Shown here in pieces: positions 7,933-15,757 of a DNA stretch of 64,000 nt (position 1 is the stretch's first letter; each line of letters opens with the position of its first letter). The position numbers and the translations under genes were made by a program. The notes below the pieces were generated by a model that ran no database searches, was not told the origin of the DNA, and saw nothing but the letters and a program-made list of their open reading frames with translations. Origin of the DNA: Streptomyces sp. NRRL F-5135 (GTDB taxonomy: Bacteria > Actinomycetota > Actinomycetes > Streptomycetales > Streptomycetaceae); NCBI RefSeq assembly GCF_000719775.1, contig NZ_JOHR01000004.1, positions 310,001 through 374,000 of the forward strand, read 5' to 3'.

Positions 7933-8394
7933 CTAAGGGACGACCGTCACCGGCCAGCGGCCCGCCTTCACCAGCCGCACCGCGACCGAACCGACGAACC
8001 GGTGTCCCGCCGACTCCGAGGCCCCGACCACCACGGCGTCCGCCTTGAGTTCGTCGGCCGCGGTGACCAGCCCGTTGTAGGGGTCCCCGTGGAAGGTGTG
8101 GAACTCCCAGCGGACGTCCCAGACGTCCTTGACCCGGTCCATGGCCCCGTGGATCTCGGCCATCAGCCCTTCGGCGATCTGCTCGGTCGTGTCGGCGACC
8201 GGGGCCCCGAGGGCGGCGCTCGCCGAGAGCACCGGCTGCACGTAGACGATGGCGAGCAGGGCTTTCTGCCGCCGGGCCAGGCCGCCGGCGTACGCCGCGG
8301 CGCGCAGCGACGACTGCGAACCGTCCACGCCGACGACGATCACCTTCGGTCCGTCGGTCCCGCGTTCGAATGAAGTGGGCTGCTGCTCGGTCAC
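7933..8394 (-). CDS. Universal stress protein (UspA family)
   Basis: The 153-residue single-domain Usp protein begins after a short tail with the strand KVIVVGVDGSQSS, where the Asp is the usual nucleotide-contact residue. It ends with VVVGASESAGHRFVGSVAVRLV, which fits the ATP-binding G-x2-G-x9-G-S pattern in relaxed form (first Gly of GASESAG, then GS). So it probably belongs to the nucleotide-binding subgroup, though the second Gly is not at the canonical spacing. The start is GTG 8394. It converges on the CapA-like gene with a 35-bp gap and is divergent from the deacetylase gene. Cellular role is typically survival under stress; the specific signal is unknown. Confidence 0.88.
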   Translation of the reverse strand: MTEQQPTSFERGTDGPKVIVVGVDGSQSSLRAAAYAGGLARRQKALLAIVYVQPVLSASAALGAPVADTTEQIAEGLMAEIHGAMDRVKDVWDVRWEFHTFHGDPYNGLVTAADELKADAVVVGASESAGHRFVGSVAVRLVKAGRWPVTVVP

Positions 8395-8622
8395 GCCAGG
8401 CAGCGTATCGGCTCCCCCGGGCCGGCCGCGCGGTGCCCTCCCCCTCTGCTGAGCTGCGCCGATACCCACCAGGTCCGGCCGTGCGCCGTCGGCCGCCCGA
8501 CCGTACGGGGTGGCGGGCGCGGCCCGTCGTCCGTCGGCCGCGCCTCACCCCATCGGGTGCTTTCCCGGGGCGACCGGTGGTGCGGGGAGGCGTGCTGACG
8601 TCTACCGTGCGAGCCATTAATC

Positions 8623-9471
8623 ATGAAAAAGGATCAGATGGTTCCGGGGCGTCGTGCCGTGCTGCGGGTCGCCGCCTGCCTCGGTGCCGCTTTCGCCGGC
8701 CGGTTCCTCGGCGCGGGAACCGCCCAGGCCCCGGGCCGGGCGGCGGCCGGGGCCGGGGCACCGGGAGCGGGGGCGGCCAGGGCCGGGCAGCGTCTCCGGC
8801 CGTCCGCGTACCGGCTGGATCCCATGGCGGCGGACGTCGCGGAGGAACTGCGCAGACCCGCGCCCCCGGTGCGTTCCCGGCCGTTCCTCGACCTCCCCGA
8901 ACTGGGCAACAGCGTGGTTCTCACCTTCGACGACGGACCGGATCCGCTGTACACGCCCGAAATCCTGCGCACACTGCGCGAGTACGACGTCCGCGCGATG
9001 TTCTTCGTCTGCGGTGAGATGGCCGACGTCCATCGCGATCTGCTCCGGGAGGCGGCCGGTGACGGCCATGTCATCGGCAACCACTCCTGGTCCCACCCGC
9101 TGATGACGACGCTCACCCGCTCCGGCATCCGCGCGGAGATGGGGCGTACCAGCGAGGTCGTGGAGCGGGTGCTCGGCACCCCGCCCCTGTGGTACCGCGC
9201 GCCCTACGGCGCCTGGAACCGGCACGCCTTCGAGCTGGGCGCCGAGCTGGGCATGGAGCCGCTCGGGTGGAGTCTGGACAGCCTGGACTGGACCGAACCG
9301 CCGCCCGTGGCCGACCGGATCGTCACCCGGGTGGTGGACGGGGCGGTCCCCGGCACCGTCGTCCTCTCGCACGACGCGGGCGGCGACCGCAGCCAGAGCG
9401 TGGCGGCATTGCGGGACTATCTGCCACTGCTGCGGCGGGCGGGCTACCGGATCGCCGTACCGCGCCGCTGA
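8623..9471 (+). CDS. Secreted polysaccharide deacetylase (NodB-like, CE4)
   Basis: The 282-residue protein has an N-terminal export signal with a twin-arginine-like motif (GRRAVLRVAACLGAAFAGRF), suggesting Tat export, then an Ala/Gly-rich linker and a NodB homology domain from about residue 100. Catalytic motif 1 is LTFDDGPDP (general-base Asp and metal Asp) and motif 2 is HSWSHP (metal His pair). YRAPYGAWN is motif 3 and VVLSHDAGG is motif 5. Enzymes of this family remove N-acetyl groups from chitin or peptidoglycan sugars. It is convergent with the sortase gene, and a hairpin lies between. ATG 8623 is preceded by a rare AT-rich patch (ATTAATC), probably part of the promoter or leader. Confidence 0.9.
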   Translation: MKKDQMVPGRRAVLRVAACLGAAFAGRFLGAGTAQAPGRAAAGAGAPGAGAARAGQRLRPSAYRLDPMAADVAEELRRPAPPVRSRPFLDLPELGNSVVLTFDDGPDPLYTPEILRTLREYDVRAMFFVCGEMADVHRDLLREAAGDGHVIGNHSWSHPLMTTLTRSGIRAEMGRTSEVVERVLGTPPLWYRAPYGAWNRHAFELGAELGMEPLGWSLDSLDWTEPPPVADRIVTRVVDGAVPGTVVLSHDAGGDRSQSVAALRDYLPLLRRAGYRIAVPRR

Positions 9472-9570
9472 GGGCGCCGCTGAGCGGGCTGTGCGGTGTC
9501 GTCGGGGCGGGGGCAGGGCAGGGCCGACGCCGTTACGGCCGGTGGGGTACGGCCGAGGGGCCGGCACCGA

Positions 9571-9598
9571 GCGCCGCCCGGCCGGCGATGGGCGGCGC
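9571..9598. terminator. GC hairpin between convergent deacetylase and sortase genes
   Basis: A perfect 9-bp inverted repeat (GCGCCGCCC at 9571-9579, GGGCGGCGC at 9590-9598) with a 10-nt loop. There is no U-tract, as is usual for actinobacterial terminators. Confidence 0.6.
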
Positions 9599-9633
9599 CC
9601 GGCCGGAACCGAGCACCGCCCCGCCCCGACCCG

Positions 9634-10299
9634 TCAGGCGGTCCTGACCAGCCGGGCGAAGACGACGACGTTGCCGGCGTACCCCCTGCCCTTCGCGTAG
9701 CCGCCCCCGCACGTGATCACCCGTAGCTCCGGATGGCCGGTGTCGCCGTAGACCTGCGGCGCCGGGAAGTCGTTCTTGGCGTAGACCTCGACGCCGTAGA
9801 CCTCGAACACCGCCGTGCGCCCGTCGAAGCGGTCCACCTCGACGTGCTGTCCCTTCTCCAGCGAACCGAGCCCGTAGAAGACCGCGGGGCCGGTGTGGTT
9901 GTCGACATGCCCGACGACCACCGCGGTGCCGCGCTGCCCGGGGGCGATGCCGTTCTGGTACCAGCCGGCCAGGTTCGGATCCCGCGCGGGCGGCGCCGCG
10001 ATCCAGCCGTCCGGGTCGAGCGCCACGTCCACCACCGGCGCGTCGACCCTGATCGCCGGGATGCGCACCCGGGCCATCGGGGCGTACGGCAGCGGCTCGA
10101 CCGCGGGAACGGCGATCCTGGCGTCCGCCGCCGGATCCGTCGGGGTGTCCAGTGCGGCGGCCGCCGCCGGCTGGGGCGGTCCGAGGGGTGTGTCCACCCC
10201 GTTCCGCATCAGCGCGATACCCGTGAGCATGACAAGAGTGAGAACGCCCCAGGGCGAGCGTTTCCTTCTGTACTCCGGGCCGTCGTGGTACGGGCCCAT
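9634..10299 (-). CDS. Class F sortase
   Basis: The 221-residue protein has an N-terminal membrane helix after a basic stretch (KRSPWGVLTLVMLTGIALM), a linker rich in Ala/Pro, and a compact sortase beta-barrel. The catalytic His is in VVVGHVDNHTG, the catalytic Cys in VITCGGGY, and the Arg near the C-terminus in FARLVRTA. This short form is the class F type common in Streptomyces, distinct from the SrtE enzymes. Two surface-like proteins next to it (10616 and 11349) share a C-terminal pattern and are candidate substrates, by inference. ATG 10299 has GGGAGAA just upstream. It is divergent from the 10616 gene. Confidence 0.9.
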   Translation of the reverse strand: MGPYHDGPEYRRKRSPWGVLTLVMLTGIALMRNGVDTPLGPPQPAAAAALDTPTDPAADARIAVPAVEPLPYAPMARVRIPAIRVDAPVVDVALDPDGWIAAPPARDPNLAGWYQNGIAPGQRGTAVVVGHVDNHTGPAVFYGLGSLEKGQHVEVDRFDGRTAVFEVYGVEVYAKNDFPAPQVYGDTGHPELRVITCGGGYAKGRGYAGNVVVFARLVRTA

Positions 10300-10615
10300 G
10301 GTTCTCCCTTCGTGGGCGCCTGTGGGGGCACGCTAAGTGCGGTCCGCCCCGGTGGCGATCACAGGCGGGCGAACGGGTGGCGCGGCCACGGGCGGGCTCA
10401 TCCGTCCGGGCAATCACGATCACACACCCCCTGACGGCCCGTGACCTGCGGCTCCGTCAGACGTGAGCATCCCGGCGTCGGCGTGTCGCCTCACCGGTGT
10501 GGACGAGTGCCGACATGCGGCGAAACGTTCACCCGGTGAGGGTTCGTCATGGAAGGCGTACTCGTCGAATTTCCCGGGGCGCCGCTTCGGGGCGTCTTCC
10601 ACGGGAGGTTCAACG
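10300..10615. promoter_or_regulatory. Divergent regulatory region with a 7-bp inverted repeat
   Basis: This 316-bp gap between the sortase and surface-protein genes has no gene. It includes CTGACGG (10431-10437) and CCGTCAG (10454-10460), a perfect inverted repeat with centre-to-centre spacing of 23 bp, suitable for a dimeric regulator or a small hairpin. Promoters must lie here for both directions but are not obvious. Confidence 0.45.
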
Positions 10616-11200
10616 ATGCGTGCTTCACGCGCTCTCGCGGTGACCGCGGCCGCCTGCGCGGCCTTGGCGCTCGCCGCCCCGTCGGCCGGCGCCACCGTCC
10701 CGCACGGCGGCCCCGGCAACCAGGGACCCAGCAATGTCACCGTCGATCCGTTCTCGGTCCACCAGGGGGGCCGGCTCGTGATCACCGCCGACGGCTGTGG
10801 CCAAGGAGGCACTGTCACCTCCAACGCGTTCCCGACGACGCACTTGTCGTCGCACACGGGCGGGCGCGGCCGAGCCGTGGCGCGTGTCTACGACAACGCC
10901 ACGCCGGGCCGCTACAACCTTGCCGTCCGGTGTGGCGGCGACGGCGACCGGGGCGGTGACTTCAACCGGGGCGGTGACGGCAACCGGGGTGGCGACGGCA
11001 ACCGGGGTGGCGACGGCAACCGCGTGGCGACCGCCCAGTTCGAGGTGCTCGCCGGACGCGGTGCGCTGGGCGGCCTCGGCGGTTCGGTCGGGCCCAGTTC
11101 GACCGAGATGGCCTTCGGCGGGGCGCTCGTCGCCACGGCGGCCGTCGGCGGGTCGCTGTTCCTCGCCCGTCGGCGGCGCCTGAGCGGTGTGCGGATCTGA
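10616..11200 (+). CDS. Secreted surface protein with Gly-Asp-Gly-Asn-Arg repeats and C-terminal anchor
   Basis: The 194-residue protein has a Sec signal peptide (about 1-26, cleavage after PSAGA), a small beta-rich domain (about 30-105, with VTVDPFSVHQGGRLVITADGC), and a run of near-perfect GGDGNR hexapeptides (about 104-137). It then has GGLGGS, a hydrophobic helix (about 160-180) and a basic tail ARRRR. That is the layout of a sortase substrate, but there is no LPXTG or LAXTG. The gene lies next to a class F sortase and shares the GGLGGS-helix-RRR ending with the protein at 11349. ATG 10616 has a GGGAGG ribosome site. The repeat DNA (about 10930-11020) is prone to length change. Confidence 0.8.
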   Translation: MRASRALAVTAAACAALALAAPSAGATVPHGGPGNQGPSNVTVDPFSVHQGGRLVITADGCGQGGTVTSNAFPTTHLSSHTGGRGRAVARVYDNATPGRYNLAVRCGGDGDRGGDFNRGGDGNRGGDGNRGGDGNRVATAQFEVLAGRGALGGLGGSVGPSSTEMAFGGALVATAAVGGSLFLARRRRLSGVRI

Positions 11201-11244
11201 CCGGCCGACCGCCTCCCGGCCGAGGGCATCCGAGCGCGCGGACG

Positions 11245-11285
11245 CCTGTCGCCCCGGGCCTTCGAGGAGGGCTCGGGGCGACAGG
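11245..11285. terminator. Strong bidirectional hairpin between the two surface-protein genes
   Basis: A 16-bp stem (11245-11260 with 11270-11285) containing one G-T wobble and a 9-nt loop, placed between convergent stop codons at 11200 and 11349. Confidence 0.8.
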
Positions 11286-11348
11286 GTGTGCGCCTTCGCG
11301 GACAGGCCGTGCGCCTTCGTTCTCGTCGTTCCGGCCGGCCCGCCCGGT

Positions 11349-11882
11349 TCAGTGCGCGCGGACGGCCGCGCGCCGCCGCACCGCGTACACGCCGCCGGTG
11401 ATCGCCACCACGACCAGCCCCGCACCGGTGGCCGTCTGCGCGGCGCTCCCGCCGCCCATGCTGCCGCCCAGACCGCCCCGTACCCCTACGGGCGTGAGCG
11501 AGGTGGAGGCGGCCGTCGGAGCCGTCGTGGCCGCCGCGGTGCGAGCGGCTCCCGCGATGGTGAGGCGCGCCGTGCTGCGCGCGCCCGCGCACGTGAAGGT
11601 CACCGTGTGCACCGAACCGGGTTTCGCGTCCCAGTCGACCGTCGCGGCGGCGCTGCGGCCGGACGGGACGGTGACGGTGTCGAAGACCGCGGCGGACGCG
11701 GTGGCCGAGGCGGCGCAGCCGGTGACGGAGAGCGTCACCCGGCCGCCCGGCGCGACCGTCGCGGGGGAGACGGCGCCCCGGAACGAGGCACCGCCGGCCG
11801 CCGCCGCGCCCGCCGGGGGAGCGGTGAGGGCGAACACGCCCACTGCCAGCAGAGCGGCGGACATCGCCCGTATCACACGCAT
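11349..11882 (-). CDS. Secreted surface protein with C-terminal anchor, paralogue-like partner of the 10616 protein
   Basis: The 177-residue protein has a Sec signal peptide (about 1-26) and an Ig-like small domain (about 30-105: VSPATVAPGGRVTLSVTGC, with a second Cys in VTFTCAG giving a possible disulfide). A Thr/Ala-rich linker follows, then RGGLGGSMGGG, a hydrophobic helix (about 148-168) and a basic tail AVRRR. The C-terminal arrangement matches that of the 10616 protein, and both flank the class F sortase. No LPXTG-type sorting motif is present. ATG 11882 has GGAGG 7-8 bp upstream. It probably displays on the cell wall; function is otherwise unknown. Confidence 0.78.
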   Translation of the reverse strand: MRVIRAMSAALLAVGVFALTAPPAGAAAAGGASFRGAVSPATVAPGGRVTLSVTGCAASATASAAVFDTVTVPSGRSAAATVDWDAKPGSVHTVTFTCAGARSTARLTIAGAARTAAATTAPTAASTSLTPVGVRGGLGGSMGGGSAAQTATGAGLVVVAITGGVYAVRRRAAVRAH

Positions 11883-12073
11883 GCTCGGCCTCCGGTCCGG
11901 TGAGGAGCATCCCGTGCGGAACCGTCGTCCGCGAAGGGGCGGGTGTGCGTCCTCGATGTCCGAAACGCTAGAAGCGCCCTACCACACCCGCGATCGCTGG
12001 CGGGCGAATGGGGCACGGGTGTCCCCTGAGCGGGGGACACCCATTTGTCGGTCGGCGCTTCGGGCTCAGGCGG

Positions 12074-12838
12074 TCATCCCGCGGCGTGCGGGAAGAGGGC
12101 GAGGAACGGTTCCGTGGTCGCCCCGATCCCTCGGCCGTACGGTGCGTCGAAGTCCCAGATCAGGAAGAGCAGGAAGGCGATCAGGACGCTGAACATGCCC
12201 GCCAGCAGCAACTCCCGGCCGGTGCGGCGGATCTGGAGGATGAAGATCATGCCCACCGTGGCCGCGGCGCCGATGGTGAGGCCGAACCAGACGACGCCGG
12301 GCATCGTCGGGCCCGCGTTCTCCCCGCGCGCCGTCCGGGCGGCGTCGGCCGTGGCCACCTGGTCGACCAGCGGCTGGTACGCGTGGCCCTCCAGATCGGT
12401 CCGGGGCGCGTACTGGGTGACGTCGCGGCGGATCGTGTCCATCAGCCGCGTGCCCTTCGGCGTGAGTTCCTCGTGCTCGGACATGTGCGGCCACTCGGTG
12501 CGCACCACGTGCGAGACGTACGCGTCGACATCGGCACGGATCCGGTCGCGGACCTCGGCCGGATAGACCTGGACGCGCTCCCGTACCTCGTGCAGGGCCT
12601 GTGCCTCCTGCCGCACGGAGTCCTGGGCCGAGCCACGGGCCTCCCAGACCCCGGCGATCGCGAGGCCCAGCACGATCGCGTAGACCACCCCGATCATCAT
12701 CGTCATGTAGTCCATGACGTCCGGGGTCTCGGAGGGGTCGTCGTCCGCTTCGACGCGGCGCTGGTTGACGACGATGACGGTGAGGACGACCGCGCAGACC
12801 GCGGCCAGAGCGATGCTCAGAACGAGCCATTCCGACAT
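12074..12838 (-). CDS. DUF4239 (bestrophin-like) membrane protein
   Basis: The 254-residue protein has helices at about 4-24 and 42-64, a long soluble middle (about 65-180) and two more helices at about 185-205 and 212-230. The conserved segment MMIGVVYAIVLGLAIAGVWE followed by EAQALHEV is typical of DUF4239 proteins, which are distantly related to bestrophin channels; transport activity is not established. ATG 12838 has GGAGA 8 bp upstream. It is 15 bp downstream of the proline-rich protein gene and almost certainly shares its transcript. Confidence 0.82.
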   Translation of the reverse strand: MSEWLVLSIALAAVCAVVLTVIVVNQRRVEADDDPSETPDVMDYMTMMIGVVYAIVLGLAIAGVWEARGSAQDSVRQEAQALHEVRERVQVYPAEVRDRIRADVDAYVSHVVRTEWPHMSEHEELTPKGTRLMDTIRRDVTQYAPRTDLEGHAYQPLVDQVATADAARTARGENAGPTMPGVVWFGLTIGAAATVGMIFILQIRRTGRELLLAGMFSVLIAFLLFLIWDFDAPYGRGIGATTEPFLALFPHAAG

Positions 12839-12853
12839 GGGTGTCTCCGTCGG

Positions 12854-13486
12854 TCAGCGGGAACGGGGGCGCAGCACGGCCGCGGCGAGCACGGCGGGCG
12901 CCGTGATCAGGAGCATCAGGATGACGGGGGAGGCGTGCCGCCGGGGCTGCTTGCGGACCGTCTTGCGGTACGCGGGCAGGGCCACCTCGGACGGGGCCGG
13001 GCGTACGGACGGAGCCGGCGGCGGCGTGCTGCGGCTCGGTGCCGGCGTGGCCGGTGGCCGCGGTGCCGCAGGCCGTACCACCGGGGGTGTCCGGGGCGGT
13101 GGCGGAGCCGGTCGGGCGGTGTGCGGCGGCTCCGGCACGACGACGGGTGCCTGCGTCGGCCTGGGCGCGGGAGTCGGCTGCGGCGGCGCGGGAGGTTTCG
13201 GAGGCTCCGGAGGTTCGGGTGGCGGCGGTGGTTTCGGTGGTTCGGGCGGGTCGGGCGGCTCCGGAGGAGGTGGCGGCGACGGGGGCGCCGGCGGCTCCGG
13301 CGGCGTAGGGGTCGGCCGGGGCGGCGGCGGGCAGTGGCGGCCACCCGCCACGGCGACGGCCGTCACCGAACCGCCGGGACCGATCGAGGCATAGGCGCAC
13401 GTGTGCGCCGAGGCGGCCGTCGGCACGGCCGACAGCGATATGAGGGCGGCGACGGTCAACAGCCGCGCGACGAGCGATCCGTACAC
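12854..13486 (-). CDS. Secreted proline-rich protein with C-terminal membrane anchor
   Basis: The 210-residue protein has a Sec signal peptide (about 1-28) and a short head with two cysteines (HTCAYASIG, GGRHC). About 110 residues of Pro-rich repeats follow (PPEPP, PPKPPPPPEPP units), then a basic stretch KTVRKQPRRH and a C-terminal hydrophobic helix (about 188-205). A stiff polyproline stalk that spans the wall is the natural reading. It is the first gene of a two-gene unit with the DUF4239 protein. The repetitive DNA at 13130-13330 is liable to slippage, so repeat number may vary between strains. No enzymatic motif is present. Confidence 0.75.
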   Translation of the reverse strand: MYGSLVARLLTVAALISLSAVPTAASAHTCAYASIGPGGSVTAVAVAGGRHCPPPPRPTPTPPEPPAPPSPPPPPEPPDPPEPPKPPPPPEPPEPPKPPAPPQPTPAPRPTQAPVVVPEPPHTARPAPPPPRTPPVVRPAAPRPPATPAPSRSTPPPAPSVRPAPSEVALPAYRKTVRKQPRRHASPVILMLLITAPAVLAAAVLRPRSR

Positions 13487-13753
13487 GGGCAGGAGCTTGG
13501 ACCTGATCAGGCCACACCATGCGGAAAGTGCTCCGGATTCCCCCGAATGGAGGTACTTGGAGCACCGGTGAGCTGTGGCAAGACACGATCAGAGGCCACT
13601 TGTGGGGCAGTTGGGGGCTTCTGGGGCGGCGGCGTGAAAGTGCCAGAAGATTTTTTCGGTCGCGTTGAACACGGACCCGCGTCCGCCGCGTACTTAAGGC
13701 CATGAACGGCGCACTCCGGTGCACCAACTGCCTTACACCTCACGGGAGTTGAC

Positions 13754-14734
13754 ATGAACACCTGGCGGAACGCCTCGCTCGCGGTGACCGCGGTGGCCGT
13801 CCTGGCCCTGACGACGGCGTGCGGTCAGGAACAGGGAACCAACACCAACGGACAGTCCGTCGGCGTGGCCAATCCGGCGGGCCAGCCGGGTGCGGCGGGC
13901 AGCGGCACGGGGTACACGAGCGGCGGGACCGGCGCGGCAGCCGGCACGGGCGCCGGTGCCCCCGCCGGCGGCGCTCCGGCGGAGGCCAAGCCGGCCGGCC
14001 AGCTCGCCGTCACGGAGGACGCCAAGCTCGGCGAAGTCCTCACCGACAGCGAGGGCTTCACGCTCTACCGCTTCGACAAGGACACCCCGAAGCCCCCGAA
14101 GTCCAACTGTGAGGGCGACTGCGCGAAGACCTGGCCGATCGTCGAGGCCGGTGACGCCAAGGCCCCCACCGGCACCGACGCCGCGCTGCTGGGCGAGGTG
14201 ACCCGGCCCGACGGCACCAAGCAGCTCACCATCGACGGCTGGCCGATGTACCGGTACGTCAAGGACACCAAGCCCGGCGACGCCAACGGCCAGGGCGTGG
14301 GCGGCACATGGTACGCCTCCGCGCCCGACGGCAAGAAGGCGACCGCTTCGGGCTCCGCCTCCGAGGTGAGCAACGCGGGCCTGTCGGTCCGCAACGACCC
14401 CAAGCTCGGCGAGATCGTGGTCGACTCCAAGGGCATGACGGTCTACCGGTTCACCAAGGACTCCGCCTGGCCGATGAAGACCGCCTGCACCGGTGAGTGC
14501 CTCGACAAGTGGCCCGTGGTCGCGCCCGTGAACAAGGCCGATTTCGACGGCGTCACGACAAAGGGCGCCGTGACCTTCGACCGGCCCGACGGAATCAAGC
14601 AGCAGACTCTCGACTGCTCCCCGATCTACACCTTCGCGGGTGACAAGAAGCCGGGCGACACCAATGGCCAGGGCGTCGGCGGCACCTGGTTCGCGGTCAC
14701 CCCGGACAACAAGCTGGTCGAGGCGGCCGAGTAG
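13754..14734 (+). CDS. COG4315 lipoprotein (SCO0930 family), two repeats
   Basis: The 326-residue lipoprotein has lipobox LTTAC (Cys about 23) and a Gly/Ala-rich linker (about 30-78). Two copies of the COG4315 repeat follow (about 85-200 and 215-325), each with TLYRF or TVYRF, a Cys pair (NCEGDCAKTWP; ACTGECLDKWP), DGWPMYRY or DCSPIYTF, and a GDxNGQGVGGTW ending. The family is widespread in actinobacteria, is thought to sit outside the membrane, and has been linked to redox or metal functions without firm proof. ATG 13754 has CGGGAG upstream. It ends in a strong hairpin (14759-14801). A single-repeat relative is encoded at 48084. Confidence 0.88.
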   Translation: MNTWRNASLAVTAVAVLALTTACGQEQGTNTNGQSVGVANPAGQPGAAGSGTGYTSGGTGAAAGTGAGAPAGGAPAEAKPAGQLAVTEDAKLGEVLTDSEGFTLYRFDKDTPKPPKSNCEGDCAKTWPIVEAGDAKAPTGTDAALLGEVTRPDGTKQLTIDGWPMYRYVKDTKPGDANGQGVGGTWYASAPDGKKATASGSASEVSNAGLSVRNDPKLGEIVVDSKGMTVYRFTKDSAWPMKTACTGECLDKWPVVAPVNKADFDGVTTKGAVTFDRPDGIKQQTLDCSPIYTFAGDKKPGDTNGQGVGGTWFAVTPDNKLVEAAE

Positions 14735-14758
14735 TCCCCACGCCCCCGCTTCGGCCCG

Positions 14759-14801
14759 CCGGTCCGCCGTCATCCGCTCCCGTGGGATGGCGGCGGACCG
14801 G
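14759..14801. terminator. 17-bp hairpin terminator of the COG4315 lipoprotein gene
   Basis: Arms 14759-14775 and 14785-14801 pair over 17 positions with a single G-T wobble and a 9-nt loop, starting 25 bp after the stop codon. Confidence 0.88.
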
Positions 14802-14944
14802 CCGCATGTGCCGTAGGCGTGTGACCAAGAACGGATCTCTAATTTCCGTTTGGGCTCGCTCTCTTGGCGGACGATCAGTAGCCTCGGCTCGAACAGCCGG
14901 TCGTTCAGACGGCCGTGAACCGTGGCGACTTGTTGGAGACATCG

Positions 14945-15757
14945 ATGGAGCGTCCCGCCTGGGCCCCGCCGGGCATCGACATCTCGGTGCCGAGCGTTTC
15001 CCGCATTTACGACTACTACCTGGGCGGTTCGCGCAATTTCGAGGTGGACAGGGACGCCGCGCGCCGGGCGATGGAGTTCCTGCCGGGCCTTCCCGTGATC
15101 ATGAAAGCGAACCGCGCGTTCATGCGCCGCGCGGTGAAATTCGCACGGACGGAAGGCATCACCCAGTTCCTCGACATCGGCTGCGGCATACCGAGTTTCG
15201 GCAATGTCCATGAAGTCGCGCAGGACGGTTCTCCCATGAACCGGGTCCTTTACGTCGATCACGACCCGGTCGCCGTCGAGCACAGTCAGGCCGTTCTCGA
15301 CGGCAACGCGTACGCCTCGGCCACGAGCGGCGATCTCCGCGAGCCGCGGAAGATCCTGGACAGCCCGGAGGCCGCCGGACTGCTCGACCTGGAGCGGCCG
15401 GTGGCGCTCCTGCTCGTCGCCGTCCTGCATTTCGTCCAGGACGAGGACGAGCCGTACCGGGCGGTGGCCGAACTGCGCGACGCGCTCGCGCCGGGCAGCC
15501 TGCTCGTCGTCACCCATGCCTCGCCCCACGGCGTCCCCGAGCCGCCGGAGCGCGTGGAGGGAATGACCGGTGTCTACCGGTCCCTGGGGAACCCGCTGGT
15601 GATGCGCGCGCGTGAGGAGATCACCCGGTTCTTCGACGGGTTCACGCTGGTCGCGCCCGGCCTGGTGGCCATGCCGGACTGGCGGCCCGACCAGCCCGAC
15701 GCCCAGGAGGACCCGTATGCCTTCGTGGGCTTCGGCGGAGTGGGGCGCAAGCCGTGA
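14945..15757 (+). CDS. SAM-dependent methyltransferase (PF04672 / DUF574 type)
   Basis: The 270-residue protein shows the features of the Streptomyces-abundant PF04672 methyltransferases: PSVSRIYDYYLGGSRNFEVDR at the N-terminus, the SAM loop LDIGCGIPSFGNVHEVA (about 70-86), the acidic loop VLYVDHDPVAVEHS, and LLLVAVLHFVQDEDEP. The natural substrate of this family is unknown. ATG 14945 has GGAGA 8 bp upstream; a GTG at 14915 is in frame. The stop overlaps the start of the c-di-GMP gene (GTGA, 15754-15757), so the two are probably translated together, which hints at a shared developmental role. This is inference. Confidence 0.87.
   Translation: MERPAWAPPGIDISVPSVSRIYDYYLGGSRNFEVDRDAARRAMEFLPGLPVIMKANRAFMRRAVKFARTEGITQFLDIGCGIPSFGNVHEVAQDGSPMNRVLYVDHDPVAVEHSQAVLDGNAYASATSGDLREPRKILDSPEAAGLLDLERPVALLLVAVLHFVQDEDEPYRAVAELRDALAPGSLLVVTHASPHGVPEPPERVEGMTGVYRSLGNPLVMRAREEITRFFDGFTLVAPGLVAMPDWRPDQPDAQEDPYAFVGFGGVGRKP

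Noticed and set aside
13665..13696. Promoter-like TTGAAC and TACTTA upstream of the COG4315 lipoprotein
   Set aside because: The 20-bp spacer is too long for a standard promoter and no other box was found.
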